The position numbers and the translations under genes are program-made. The notes beneath the pieces are model-generated. The model was given only the letters and a program-made list of their open reading frames with translations, was not told the origin of the DNA and did no database searches. Below are positions 16,393 to 25,839 of a stretch of 64,000 nt of DNA, in pieces; position 1 is the stretch's first letter, and each line of letters begins with the position of its first letter. This DNA is from UBA6168 sp039819485 (lineage in GTDB: Bacteria > Bacteroidota > Bacteroidia > Chitinophagales > Saprospiraceae). Location of the stretch: contig JBCBRY010000026.1 in NCBI GenBank assembly GCA_039819485.1, positions 21,721 through 85,720 on the forward strand, read 5' to 3'.

Positions 16393-16761
16393 CTACTTTT
16401 TCACCAGAACCAATTCCTCAAGAGTGCCTGCCCGGTTCATATCCATCACAAGTGTATCCACGGCAGCCAGTGTAATCTGCACCATTTTTTCGGCTTGTCC
16501 ATTGGCCGTGGTGTACAATTTGTTTTCTACCAAGCGGTAGGTTCCAGTTTCTTTCTGGGGGCCAAAAGCTGCCGTATAGGCGTCGTCTGCTTTGAATTCA
16601 AAAACTACTTCGGAAGCATCGCGCCCCGAAGGCTGGCCTTTTACTTTCCAGGAGGTACCTTGCCAACTACCGACGATGCGGTGGTTGGTGTTTTCACCAG
16701 AACATGCCAACAAAGAGATAAGACACACGACACAGAGAAAAAATATTTTATTCGTATTCAT
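16393..16761 (-). CDS. Small lipoprotein, lipocalin-like domain
   Basis: This 122-residue protein has a lipoprotein signal ending in lipobox SLLAC (lipidated Cys at residue 20). The mature part begins near IVGSWQGTSWKV and continues through beta-rich segments (FEFKADDAYTAAF, GTYRLVENKLYTT, TLVMDMNRAG, LEELVLVKK). This is the pattern of lipocalin-like/DUF4488-style Bacteroidetes lipoproteins. Its function is unknown. It lies downstream of the giant adhesin on the same strand, separated by a terminator. Confidence 0.8.
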   Translation of the reverse strand: MNTNKIFFLCVVCLISLLACSGENTNHRIVGSWQGTSWKVKGQPSGRDASEVVFEFKADDAYTAAFGPQKETGTYRLVENKLYTTANGQAEKMVQITLAAVDTLVMDMNRAGTLEELVLVKK

Positions 16762-16772
16762 GGTGCTAAATT

Positions 16773-16810
16773 AAAAAAAGCCCTGAAAAAAGTATTTCCC
16801 AGGGCTTTTA
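16773..16810 (-). terminator. Terminator of the giant adhesin gene
   Basis: On the minus strand AAAAGCCCTG, a 14-nt loop, then CAGGGCTTTTTTT forms a classic stem and T-tract, 23 bp after the stop codon. Confidence 0.8.
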
Positions 16811-16833
16811 TGGCCTATTTGTATTTTTCAATG

Positions 16834-19800
16834 CTATTTCACCAGTGTAATATCTCCTCGGTACAACAGCACCTGCCCATCCAGAAATTCCACCTCTATT
16901 AAATAAAGGAAAACGGCCGGGTTCATTTCATCTCCCCTGAAGGTACCATCCCAGGCAGCCGTTCCGTCCGGGCTGGGGATCGGATCTTCCACATCGTGAA
17001 CCAGGTCGCCCCAACGGTCATAGATCCGGACAAAGTTGATAGCGGTAACCCCAGGACCGGTATGGACTTGAAAATCATCATTGATGCCGTCACCATTCGG
17101 TGAAAAAATATTTGGAATGTAAACGTTCCTGTTTCGGTCCAGATCAACAAAGATAGAACCGGAGGCTGTGCAGCCATTGATATCGACCACAACCAGGGTA
17201 TAAAGTTGGTCATCCGTGGGATTTACTACCGGGTTTTTACAATCGGCGCAGGAGAGCTGATCCGAGGGAGTCCAGATAAATGTATCGATGGGTACCGGAG
17301 GTATGATGACCGGGTCCAGTTCCGTCAATGAGTCCCCAAGTTCAATTTCGATTTCATCCGGAAAAAACGTCACTTGTAATTCCGGTGGTTGTGATACCGT
17401 AACGGTTGTATCCACAGAACAGCCCTCGACATCAAAGACCGTAATCAGGTATTCGTTGGCGGGAAGGCCGCCAATCACCTCTCCGACGAGCGCACCATCG
17501 GGAGGTGGAGGGAATGCATTTACCCTAAAGCGTTTAATTCCTGTACCGCCCCATGCTGAATCTACCGTTATGCTGGTCGTACCCCCAAAGCAGGGGATGT
17601 CCTGAACATCTCCCAAGATGAATTCAATGGGATCAGGTGCTTCGATGGTAAAACTCACGTCTGCTTCACAACCTTTTGGGTCAACCACGGTGACTGAATA
17701 GGTGCCTGCTGCTAAGTTTTCCGCCAAATTAGAATTCAGTGCGCCCACATTATTTTGCCAAATATAGGTTTCGTCCATCAAGGAAGTAATGTTTCCACCC
17801 TCTGCAATTACGCCCATCGTACCATCTTCATCCCCTACACAACTGACGGTAGGCGTTGTGGCAGATCCATCGACCATCAGCTCTAAAGGGGATGGCTCAG
17901 TGATTGACATTAAATGATTGAAGGCACAACCATTGGCATCAGTGATCTGCGCAGTATAAGTGTCCGGTGGCAACCCGGTCAGTACTGGGCCGACCGCCCC
18001 ATTGCTCCAGGTAATATTGTAGGGCATCACTCCACCACTTGGGGTCAACATGATGGCTCCATCTGAAAATCCGAAGCAAGACACATTGGTCAGGGACTGT
18101 CCAGGCAAAATGGGTGGCGGAGAAGGAATGGCAACGGTAAATGTATCTACACAGTTTTGATCGGCTACTTGAACCAACTGGTCTCCCTGGCATAATAAAG
18201 AGGCAGTACTGATGTCCACGTTATCGTCCGTTTCGCCACTGCCGAGCCAGGTAAAATCAAATATCCCGGCCGAACCATCACTGTAATTTGCTGTCACTGT
18301 TGCACTTCCATCACAAGGTTGAACACCACTCGCACAACTTGCTGAATCAATGGCACTGAAATTAACCTCAATAAATGGCGGTTCTTCCAATGTGACGTTA
18401 ACCACAAACGGAGGCTGACAATCATTGGCATCGGTTACAGAAATGGTATATTCACCCGCCGGTGCCCCGATAAAAGCAGCTCCGGTGACAGCTGGATCAG
18501 CTTCCCAGGTAAAATTATAGGGGCCAACTCCACCACCTCCGGAAATATTTACAATGATCTCTCCATCATCTCCCCCTACACAAGAAGGGCTTTGCAATTG
18601 AACGCTATCCAACACCAGCGGAGGAGGGGCGATCACCAAAGCTGTGTCCACGGCAGTACAGGCATTGCCATCCGTGATTGTCACGATGTATTCGCCCGCA
18701 CCAAGGTTGATGATTGTTTCTATCTCTTCACCGTTTGACCAGGTGGTTTGGACGATGCTGCCTGGATCAGCCGGAACAACCGTCAGGGTACCGTCCATGT
18801 CATTGGGGCAATCAATCGTGTCGTCTTCCAATGCGAGGATAACCGGAGGATCTGGCGCAGTCACTTCTGCCTGTAAATTAGCTACACAGCCTTCCGAGTC
18901 GGTAACGGCCACGGTGTAAATACCCGCCGACAAATTGGATGCAATGGAATCCGTCAAGGGAGTATTGGGATCATTCCAATCATATTCATAAGGATATGCA
19001 CCTCCGGAAACGGCTACGGTTATGCTTCCATCCATGCCCGGCTGGCAGGTTTCATTCGATACGCTGACCAGAGTCAGTTCCAGCGGTGCAGGTTGTATGA
19101 TTTCAAATGTTGAGTCAACTTCACAGCCATCGGTATCTGTCATTACCACGGTGTAAGTACCGACACAGAGATTATTCAAATTAGAAAAGGTCTGGTCATT
19201 GTTTGCTGGCGGCGGGTTTGGGGTACCCGACCAGACAAAAGAATAAGGAATGGCGGGGGTACCACCGTCGGTTGTCCCCAGGGCAAAAATACTTCCGTCG
19301 CAACTGCCGTTACAGGAAACATTGTTGATCTCAGGTGTTATCGACAACACTTTTATGGCGGGCAAGTCTATGGTCTGTTCGAACGTACAGCCATTAGCAT
19401 CGGTTACCAGCAATTCATACTCGCCTGATTCAGCCATCAAACTGGCCGAAGTGCCCATTACCGTGGATGCTCCCAGTTCAATGGAATAATTTCCACTCGC
19501 ATCTGTCGTCCCGCCACTTACATCGACCGAAATAACTCCGTCGGCAATTCCCGTACAGGTAGCAGAGTCAATTGTTATTTGGACATCCAACGCGTCAAGC
19601 TGGAATAGAAAAGTCATGTTCTCCACAACGCAGCCCGTCGTATTATCGGTCACTGTCAGCGAGTAATTTCCGGTGGGAATATTATCGATCGTAGGAGTGT
19701 CTCCTCCGTTCGACCAATTAAAAGCATAGTTTGAAACATCATTCAACAAGACACTGTCCAAAACCAGGTTAGCAGTAATGCTCCCCGGATCACCAGCACA

Positions 19801-21432
19801 CTGCCCCTCCTCTTCATCAAACAGAATATTCAACATTGGCGGTCCCAATATCTCAATCATTTCAATAGTGGTATTGGGCGTCGGAGAATCATCGGTTATG
19901 GTGATGATGTATTCACCTTCCGGTAAACCTGAAATCGACAAGGTGTCTCCTTGAACATTAATGGTACCAGGCCCAAGTACGGGGCCGCCCGTTGTCAAAT
20001 TCTGCCAGGTAATGCTGTAGGGAGGGGTTCCTCCCGAAACAATGACTGAAAAACCACCGTCTGAATCACCGGCACAGGACACACTGTCCTGAAATGATGT
20101 CGCCTGCAAAGCTGAACTTGAAATACAGACCAGTCCAGAAATGCCATTGAAGCCTAATTCTTCATCATTGATATCAATAATTTCGATATCCGTTATCGGC
20201 CCCAGTTCCGAGAAAGCAATTTCCGAACATTCCCCATCCATTCCAATAGCTTCAAAGCAAACTTGAAAGACAACCGTACTGTCTGGCAACGTTGCCCCAC
20301 CAACGTCCAACCAGGTTGCCCTGAGTGTATCATTGGCAATATTGAAATTGTTCATATTGAAATTGGGCAATAGCGGTGTAAAATCCTGAACAATTGTAAA
20401 TTGAAGAACTGTTGGGTCGAAAGTGATGGCGTATTGAAAAGCCTGAATGTCCTGAAAACCGCTTCCAACCGTTACATCCAGACAAATGACTTCCCCATGT
20501 GGGATCACACCGCTTCCTATGCTTTGGGAAACATTGATACAACCAATCATATTGGCCATCATAGAAGCTCCGCAGCTCTTACCATCTTCAACCACAATAT
20601 TGTACAAACCCGGCACTGGAACGTCGAACTCAATGGTTTCACCATGTCTGACCGGGCCGTTGGTCACGGTACCCTGCACAGAAGGATTGCCCTCCAGGCT
20701 AATGAACACATCATAATTACTGTCATCAAATTCAGACAAGCCACCTTCAACGACAACACTGCCGCTACAACCACTTGTGCCACTGTTGTTGTTCAGGTTT
20801 GAAAGTTCGATGGCATTCAAATAGACCACCGCAAATGCTTCGTCTTCATTTAAATGGACACAAGGCCCGGTGACTCCATTCACGTCGTTTTCGTAGCGTT
20901 TATCTGAAAAATGATCAATCGTGATGGGAGCAAACCATAGCAGCAGAGGGTCGCCATTGTTGTAGGTGGCTTGCAAAGACCCTGGATTGTTAAAGGTTTG
21001 GTCGCCGTTAAAGTCACCTGCGGCTGTCACAAAAAAACCATTGGTTGGTGCAGGAGGGCCAAGAAACAGGCAGTTGTCCATCAGGATTGCATCCAAATCT
21101 GGCCCGTCGACAGTCGGAGGACAATCGAGCAAAATGTAGGTAACCCCAGGTGTCGTTGTTGGATCAGGGTCACCGGTCAGATCTGCATCACCATTGTGGA
21201 TGACTTCGAACCGGTCATCGAGACAAAGGAAGGAGGTGTCTTTGTTGATGGTGTTGCTCTGTCCAACAAAATTGGCTATTTCAAAAGTGCCAGCAAACTG
21301 GTCGTCGCAGGCCATCATTTTCTCCAGCCCGGTGGGTTGTGTTTTTGTCAGTGTAATATTCTGTGGTAGCTGGCCAAAAGCTGCCAGCGCCCCGAACATC
21401 AGGATAGTAAATGGGAATAATCGGTATAGCAT
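16834..21432 (-). CDS. Giant SprB-repeat adhesin with cohesin-like and CHU_C domains
   Basis: This 1532-residue secreted protein has a signal peptide (LFPFTILMFGALAAFG). Around residues 300-435 is a cohesin-like module (GEVICLDVTVGSG, FQYAITFDPTVLQF). About eleven SprB-type repeats of ~75-95 residues follow, with motifs such as CVGDEDGTM, GGVMPYNITWSNG and GEYTISVTDANDC. The C-terminal gliding-motility/CHU_C domain (IPNIFSPNGDGINDDF, IYDRWGDLV, AWDGTFRG, LIEVEF) is a T9SS type-B sorting signal. It is probably exported through the type IX system and held at the cell surface, where SprB-like proteins act in gliding and adhesion. It stands alone, ending at a strong terminator. Confidence 0.93.
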   Translation of the reverse strand: MLYRLFPFTILMFGALAAFGQLPQNITLTKTQPTGLEKMMACDDQFAGTFEIANFVGQSNTINKDTSFLCLDDRFEVIHNGDADLTGDPDPTTTPGVTYILLDCPPTVDGPDLDAILMDNCLFLGPPAPTNGFFVTAAGDFNGDQTFNNPGSLQATYNNGDPLLLWFAPITIDHFSDKRYENDVNGVTGPCVHLNEDEAFAVVYLNAIELSNLNNNSGTSGCSGSVVVEGGLSEFDDSNYDVFISLEGNPSVQGTVTNGPVRHGETIEFDVPVPGLYNIVVEDGKSCGASMMANMIGCINVSQSIGSGVIPHGEVICLDVTVGSGFQDIQAFQYAITFDPTVLQFTIVQDFTPLLPNFNMNNFNIANDTLRATWLDVGGATLPDSTVVFQVCFEAIGMDGECSEIAFSELGPITDIEIIDINDEELGFNGISGLVCISSSALQATSFQDSVSCAGDSDGGFSVIVSGGTPPYSITWQNLTTGGPVLGPGTINVQGDTLSISGLPEGEYIITITDDSPTPNTTIEMIEILGPPMLNILFDEEEGQCAGDPGSITANLVLDSVLLNDVSNYAFNWSNGGDTPTIDNIPTGNYSLTVTDNTTGCVVENMTFLFQLDALDVQITIDSATCTGIADGVISVDVSGGTTDASGNYSIELGASTVMGTSASLMAESGEYELLVTDANGCTFEQTIDLPAIKVLSITPEINNVSCNGSCDGSIFALGTTDGGTPAIPYSFVWSGTPNPPPANNDQTFSNLNNLCVGTYTVVMTDTDGCEVDSTFEIIQPAPLELTLVSVSNETCQPGMDGSITVAVSGGAYPYEYDWNDPNTPLTDSIASNLSAGIYTVAVTDSEGCVANLQAEVTAPDPPVILALEDDTIDCPNDMDGTLTVVPADPGSIVQTTWSNGEEIETIINLGAGEYIVTITDGNACTAVDTALVIAPPPLVLDSVQLQSPSCVGGDDGEIIVNISGGGGVGPYNFTWEADPAVTGAAFIGAPAGEYTISVTDANDCQPPFVVNVTLEEPPFIEVNFSAIDSASCASGVQPCDGSATVTANYSDGSAGIFDFTWLGSGETDDNVDISTASLLCQGDQLVQVADQNCVDTFTVAIPSPPPILPGQSLTNVSCFGFSDGAIMLTPSGGVMPYNITWSNGAVGPVLTGLPPDTYTAQITDANGCAFNHLMSITEPSPLELMVDGSATTPTVSCVGDEDGTMGVIAEGGNITSLMDETYIWQNNVGALNSNLAENLAAGTYSVTVVDPKGCEADVSFTIEAPDPIEFILGDVQDIPCFGGTTSITVDSAWGGTGIKRFRVNAFPPPPDGALVGEVIGGLPANEYLITVFDVEGCSVDTTVTVSQPPELQVTFFPDEIEIELGDSLTELDPVIIPPVPIDTFIWTPSDQLSCADCKNPVVNPTDDQLYTLVVVDINGCTASGSIFVDLDRNRNVYIPNIFSPNGDGINDDFQVHTGPGVTAINFVRIYDRWGDLVHDVEDPIPSPDGTAAWDGTFRGDEMNPAVFLYLIEVEFLDGQVLLYRGDITLVK

Positions 21433-21850
21433 TTTTATCTGGAAAAAGTAAAAAGTAAAAAGTAAACCCCAAGTCTCGGAGTGTCAGCTTTTTCTTTTTT
21501 ACTCAAGTTTTGGACGAATATAAAACGGCAAAACTAACTAGAAATAGGGTGGCGGATAGGTGTTTTTACTCAAATAGTTTAGTGTGCGGCAAAGATAGTT
21601 TCGTTTTAGGTTTTTAAAAACCTTATAGGAGGTCGCCTTTTAACGGCGAAACGACAGGAGATGTTGCTTTTTGGAGTGACCAGCCTTTTTGACCGGGTGT
21701 AGCCAGCTCAAGGTTCCAACTAATCTTAATCAGGACGCCGGCAAAAGCCCAAAGAAAAAAACAAAAACCAATTTGTTTTTAGTAAAAACAAATAATTTCA
21801 TTACCTTGCCTCCGATTATCCAACTTTCACCAAACTAAAATCATTACACT
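21433..21850. promoter_or_regulatory. Divergent promoter region with dyad
   Basis: This 418-bp spacer separates the adhesin gene from the plus-strand DUF1761 gene. ATTTGTTTTT-AGT-AAAAACAAAT (21771-21793) is a perfect 10-bp dyad. TACCTTGC (21802-21809), a -7-like box, lies about 40 bp before the next start. A short tandem run of GTAAAAA words is present at about 21441-21464. No gene is seen. Confidence 0.4.
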
Positions 21851-22351
21851 ATGCCTATCAACTGGTTAGCGGTGCTCGTTGCCGCACTCGTCCCTACCCT
21901 CATCGGCTTCCTCTGGTACAGCGTCTTATTTGAAAAGGCGTGGATGAAAGCAGCCGGGATGACCGAGGAAAAAATAAAAGGAGGCAATATGCCGGTCATT
22001 TTCGGAGTGTCTTTTTTACTGAGTGTCATGTTGGCCATGTACATGAATGTATTGTCCATCCACCAGTTCAGTATCGACGGATTATTTGTTGTCAATGGCC
22101 AACCACCTGCGGCAGGAAGCGAATCAGCGCTTTTCCTGGAAGCCTTTCACACCAACTACGACCACCTGCACCGCACCTTTGCACATGGAGTTGTGCATGG
22201 AATATTTGCCGGCATTCTTTTCATCCTGCCCATCATGGGCACGGCTGCCCTTTTTGAACGCAAGGGGTGGAAATACATCCTCATCAATGTGGGCTATTGG
22301 CTCGTCACGGTAAGTATTATGGCCGGCATCGTCTGTGCCTGGCCGGCATAA
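21851..22351 (+). CDS. DUF1761-family membrane protein
   Basis: This 166-residue protein has four hydrophobic helices (about 5-24, 48-66, 113-132, 142-163). The N-terminal INWLAVLVAALVPTLIGFLWYS and the following KAWMKAAGMTEEKIKGGN are typical of DUF1761 inner-membrane proteins. The function of the family is unknown. A clear terminator follows at 22383. Confidence 0.82.
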   Translation: MPINWLAVLVAALVPTLIGFLWYSVLFEKAWMKAAGMTEEKIKGGNMPVIFGVSFLLSVMLAMYMNVLSIHQFSIDGLFVVNGQPPAAGSESALFLEAFHTNYDHLHRTFAHGVVHGIFAGILFILPIMGTAALFERKGWKYILINVGYWLVTVSIMAGIVCAWPA

Positions 22352-22382
22352 AGGACGTCAAACTAAATGCAATTCAATCAGA

Positions 22383-22419
22383 CACCAACAAAACTTTTGT
22401 TGGTTTTTCTTGTTTTTTT
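22383..22419 (+). terminator. Terminator after DUF1761 gene
   Basis: ACCAACAAAA-C-TTTTGTTGGT is followed by TTTTCTTGTTTTTTT: a perfect 10-bp stem with a tight one-base centre and a long T-tract. Confidence 0.7.
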
Positions 22420-22497
22420 GCTTAGGAAAAACGAGGGGTACTCTTACGAAGTATCCCTTTTTTTGTACAAATTAAAAAACAACCATATTTATAAAAT

Positions 22498-23733
22498 ATG
22501 CGGATAGGAGCCTTGTTTTCATTGGCCGTTTTCATTGGTCTTTTTTTCTTTTTGGATTGGTCGGTCATCCAGAACATGTTGCCGATACTGGAGACCATTG
22601 ATTTCAGTGAAATGGGCCAAAAACTATATTGGCTAATTAATATAGGCCTTCCGATGTTGATGTTCGGCAGCTTTGTGTTTATCGGAAGGAGCAGTTTTAT
22701 AACGGCAACTTTGGGAAGTGTTTTCATTACTTTATTAATTACCAAAGTCGTTTTTCTGCTGGGTTTGCTTTTCGGCGAATTTATAGAACTGGTCACACAT
22801 GGGTTTCAATATCTAATTTTTCAAAAGAGCAACGGCGACTTAACTGCCAACCCTGATTTATTCAAAAGTCAATTAGCTGCCTCTATTGCGGCAGTTCCTT
22901 TTTTCGCCTTTTTATTTGGCATCACAAAAGGGAAATACAATTATACACTGCACCAGCACGAGGTGTTTTTTCCCGACCTGCCCGAGGCATTCGACGGATT
23001 TACCATTACGCAAATTTCGGATGTCCATTCCGGAGGGTTTCACAACCGGCAGGAAGTCGCAAAGGGCATTCAACTGATCAATGACCAACAGTCCGATTTA
23101 TTTGTTTTTACGGGAGATCTCGTCAATAACCAGGCAACCGAAATAGAACCCTGGATCGACCTGTTCAAAACCATAAAAGCCCCTTATGGCCAGTTTTCCA
23201 TCCTCGGCAACCACGACTACGGTGACTATGTAGCGTGGCCGTCCACAGAAGCCAAAAACCAAAACATGCAACGGTTATTTTCCAATCACCAAAAAATCGG
23301 TTTTCGACTTTTATTGGATGAGCAGATCATTATTGAAAAAGACGGAGCCAAAATAGCACTGATGGGAGTCGAGAACTGGGGCATCGGTTTTGGCAAAAGA
23401 GGAAACCTAAACAAAGCCCTGAGCGGTCTCCCTCAAAACATGTTCAAAATATTGCTCTCCCACGACCCCAGTCACTGGGACCACGAGGTAAAAAACAATC
23501 AAAATAAAATACACCTCACTTTTTCCGGACATACACACGGCATGCAAATGGGCGTAGAACTCTTTGGCTGGAAGTGGAGCCCCTCTAAATTTCGCTATAA
23601 AAAATGGGCCGGACTCTATGAAGAAAACAACCGGTATTTATACGTCAACCGCGGATTTGGATTTTTGGGTTTTGCCGGCCGGGTCGGCATCTGGCCAGAA
23701 GTGACTAAAATAACCTTGCGTAAAAAGAAATAA
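22498..23733 (+). CDS. Membrane-anchored metallophosphoesterase
   Basis: This 411-residue protein has four N-terminal helices (about residues 5-20, 40-62, 68-95, 122-140) and a calcineurin-like phosphoesterase domain from ~155. The metal-binding blocks are all present: QISDVHSGG (DxH), FTGDLVNN (GDxx), ILGNHDYGDY (GNHD), LLSHDPSHW and FSGHTHGMQMG (GHTH). It resembles YkuE/YaeI-type phosphodiesterases, some of which act on lipid or UDP-lipid phosphates. The substrate here is unknown. It is a single gene, with a convergent T9SS protein downstream. Confidence 0.9.
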   Translation: MRIGALFSLAVFIGLFFFLDWSVIQNMLPILETIDFSEMGQKLYWLINIGLPMLMFGSFVFIGRSSFITATLGSVFITLLITKVVFLLGLLFGEFIELVTHGFQYLIFQKSNGDLTANPDLFKSQLAASIAAVPFFAFLFGITKGKYNYTLHQHEVFFPDLPEAFDGFTITQISDVHSGGFHNRQEVAKGIQLINDQQSDLFVFTGDLVNNQATEIEPWIDLFKTIKAPYGQFSILGNHDYGDYVAWPSTEAKNQNMQRLFSNHQKIGFRLLLDEQIIIEKDGAKIALMGVENWGIGFGKRGNLNKALSGLPQNMFKILLSHDPSHWDHEVKNNQNKIHLTFSGHTHGMQMGVELFGWKWSPSKFRYKKWAGLYEENNRYLYVNRGFGFLGFAGRVGIWPEVTKITLRKKK

Positions 23734-23796
23734 GGATAACCGCAAATTGTCATGACGAATAACCTTATCTGTCAAACTGCTCTGCGGGCTTTCCAA

Positions 23797-24648
23797 TTAC
23801 ATTTTTATCAATTTTTTCATTGCAATAAAATTATGATTATTGCGAACCTTCAGGAAATAAATTCCTTTCGCCAAATCAGATACGTCTATTTTTGAATTAA
23901 TAAAATGCAATTCTTTTTTCACCATCCTGCCATTTAAATCCAATAAATCGAAAGACAAATTGCGAGACCCACCTCCTTGGTCGTCAATTATAATAAAATC
24001 ATTGGCAGGATTTGGATAAAAATGAACAGGCGACAAATAGCTTTCCTGTGAGTTCACCGGATCACAGCTGATCGTGGTGGTCCCCGTATGTTCAATCGTG
24101 AAGTCCAAGCTGCCGTTAAAAGAATAAACCATCAGATACAATACATCTCCTGGTGTGGTATACACTGGTGCCAAAAAATTATCGTCCCCAGGGTTGCAGC
24201 CACCTAATTCCTCAAAGTCCAGCGATCCTTCCACCAAGCCAGTTGGCCCCAGACAAACTGAATCGACATTTGGGCCGGGCACGATGTTTTGCCCTGAAAA
24301 GCAGCAGCGGATAGTTTCCAGGTTGCTGCAGTCACCACTGGACGTCTTGAACACCGCAAAATCCATATCAGCTGCAAACACTTCCGGAGTAATCGTGAAT
24401 TCAAACGTGCCAAAAGTTGTGAAGCGGTACTTAAACCACAAAACATCTTCTTCTAAATTTATGACATTTAAAATGTTGCCGCACAAATCGTCGAACACTT
24501 CCACATCATTGCCCATGGAAAGAAAAAGTTCAGCATTGATGGTTTCACCCGAACAGACTTCCCTGGCGGTAATACAGTCAAAAGAATCTTGGGCAGAAAG
24601 TAAAAAAGGGAGTAAGAACAAAGTGAGAGTAGACAGTATTTTCATCAT
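23797..24648 (-). CDS. T9SS type-A cargo protein
   Basis: This 283-residue secreted protein has a signal peptide (TLTLFLLPFLLSAQ) and a Cys-rich beta-sandwich-like N-terminal region (FDCITAREVCSGE, SGDCSNLETIRCCFSG, LGGCNPGDDN). The classic T9SS type-A tail follows: VHFYPNPANDFI, then FDLLDLNGRMVKK and LAKGIYFLKVRNNHN ending in lysine-rich KKLIKM. The middle resembles pre-peptidase C-terminal-like beta-sandwiches. It probably goes to the surface or is secreted. There is no enzymatic motif. Confidence 0.85.
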   Translation of the reverse strand: MMKILSTLTLFLLPFLLSAQDSFDCITAREVCSGETINAELFLSMGNDVEVFDDLCGNILNVINLEEDVLWFKYRFTTFGTFEFTITPEVFAADMDFAVFKTSSGDCSNLETIRCCFSGQNIVPGPNVDSVCLGPTGLVEGSLDFEELGGCNPGDDNFLAPVYTTPGDVLYLMVYSFNGSLDFTIEHTGTTTISCDPVNSQESYLSPVHFYPNPANDFIIIDDQGGGSRNLSFDLLDLNGRMVKKELHFINSKIDVSDLAKGIYFLKVRNNHNFIAMKKLIKM

Positions 24649-24848
24649 TAAAAATTAATTTCTCGTCCACAATTATTGAGCAGTAATTTCAATAAAGCTG
24701 TGAAGCAAACATGAGTCGATGGATAATTATGAACAAGCATTTATTTTAGTGAAAGCGTAAAAAATATATTTTTGGTTTATAAAAACCCAAAAACATTGGC
24801 AAAGGTCAATAAAAGATTGTAAAGAATAAAATACCATCTTTTAAAAAG

Positions 24849-25820
24849 CTAACGTCCATGAAATTCCATATTGGGCAATGCCTCTCCATTTTTCAAGTAC
24901 CGTTCGAACCACGAAAATACCTGTTCTTCCTTTTCGGCTGCATGTTCCCGAATACCATGGTCCCCTCCTTCAAAAATCATCAGACGGTAAGGGATTCTGT
25001 ATTTTTCAAATTCGAGTGCAAGTTTTAATGAGTTTTCCGGTTTCACCCGCCAATCTGCATTTCCATGCAACAACAAAATGGGAACCTCTTTCGAAAATTG
25101 ATCCGCCCAAAACAAAGCAGATCGGTTTTTTAATTCAACCTCTTTATTTTCCCAGTAACCGGGAATCAACTCTGCATAAACACCCGATTCCATTTCTGGC
25201 CGGTCAATAACTGTCAGGTCGGCCAAAGCCCCGCCCACTACAGCGGCTTTTATTTTTTTCGTTTTTTTCAATGCCAGATAAGTCATCATGCCGCCCCTGC
25301 TCCAACCGTACATTCCAATGCTGGCAGTATCCGCTTTTGGCAATTCATTTAATACATTTATTAAATTTAAAACATCATTTACATCTTCACCGCCGAATTC
25401 CTCCATGCCTTCACTTTTACCGCTTCCCCGATAGTTACAACCAATGACCACATATCCTTTCTCCGCCCATTTTCCGAAAAAATAGGCAGTCGAAAATTTC
25501 CATTTCCCTCGAAACAATTGCAATGCCCCAAAATCACGGTTGCCCCCCCGATTAAAAATAATGACCGGGTATTTCCCCTCTTTTTTAGGAGCCGCCATAA
25601 ATGCTTCAATTTTCAGGTCATCACTGTAATACGTAATTTCGGATAATTCAACATGCTGGATATGGCTAAATTTATCGATTGGAATTTCCTTTTTTTCATC
25701 CTTAAATAATTGATGGTACTGTTGCCAATCAATTTTTTTATTTTCGACCAATAAAGCGGGCTGCGCTAAACAATTCGAGGTAAAAAAGAGCAACAAAAAA
25801 CATAGCTTTATATTTTTCAT
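24849..25820 (-). CDS. Secreted S9-type alpha/beta hydrolase (prolyl-oligopeptidase-like)
   Basis: The product has 323 residues from the ATG at 25820, which opens a signal peptide (IKLCFLLLFFTSNCLAQ). A longer in-frame start would overlap the upstream SDR gene and hide that signal. The catalytic triad is visible: Ser in MYGWSRGGMMTYLAL, Asp in LLHGNADWRV and His in EGGDHGIREHA. The RGSGKSEG and GCNYRG motifs fit an S9/dienelactone-hydrolase-like peptidase or esterase. It is probably exported. It is the last gene in a minus-strand run of HNH, GNAT, SDR and hydrolase. Confidence 0.88.
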   Translation of the reverse strand: MKNIKLCFLLLFFTSNCLAQPALLVENKKIDWQQYHQLFKDEKKEIPIDKFSHIQHVELSEITYYSDDLKIEAFMAAPKKEGKYPVIIFNRGGNRDFGALQLFRGKWKFSTAYFFGKWAEKGYVVIGCNYRGSGKSEGMEEFGGEDVNDVLNLINVLNELPKADTASIGMYGWSRGGMMTYLALKKTKKIKAAVVGGALADLTVIDRPEMESGVYAELIPGYWENKEVELKNRSALFWADQFSKEVPILLLHGNADWRVKPENSLKLALEFEKYRIPYRLMIFEGGDHGIREHAAEKEEQVFSWFERYLKNGEALPNMEFHGR

Positions 25821-25839
25821 AAAAAATATTTTAGTCTTA

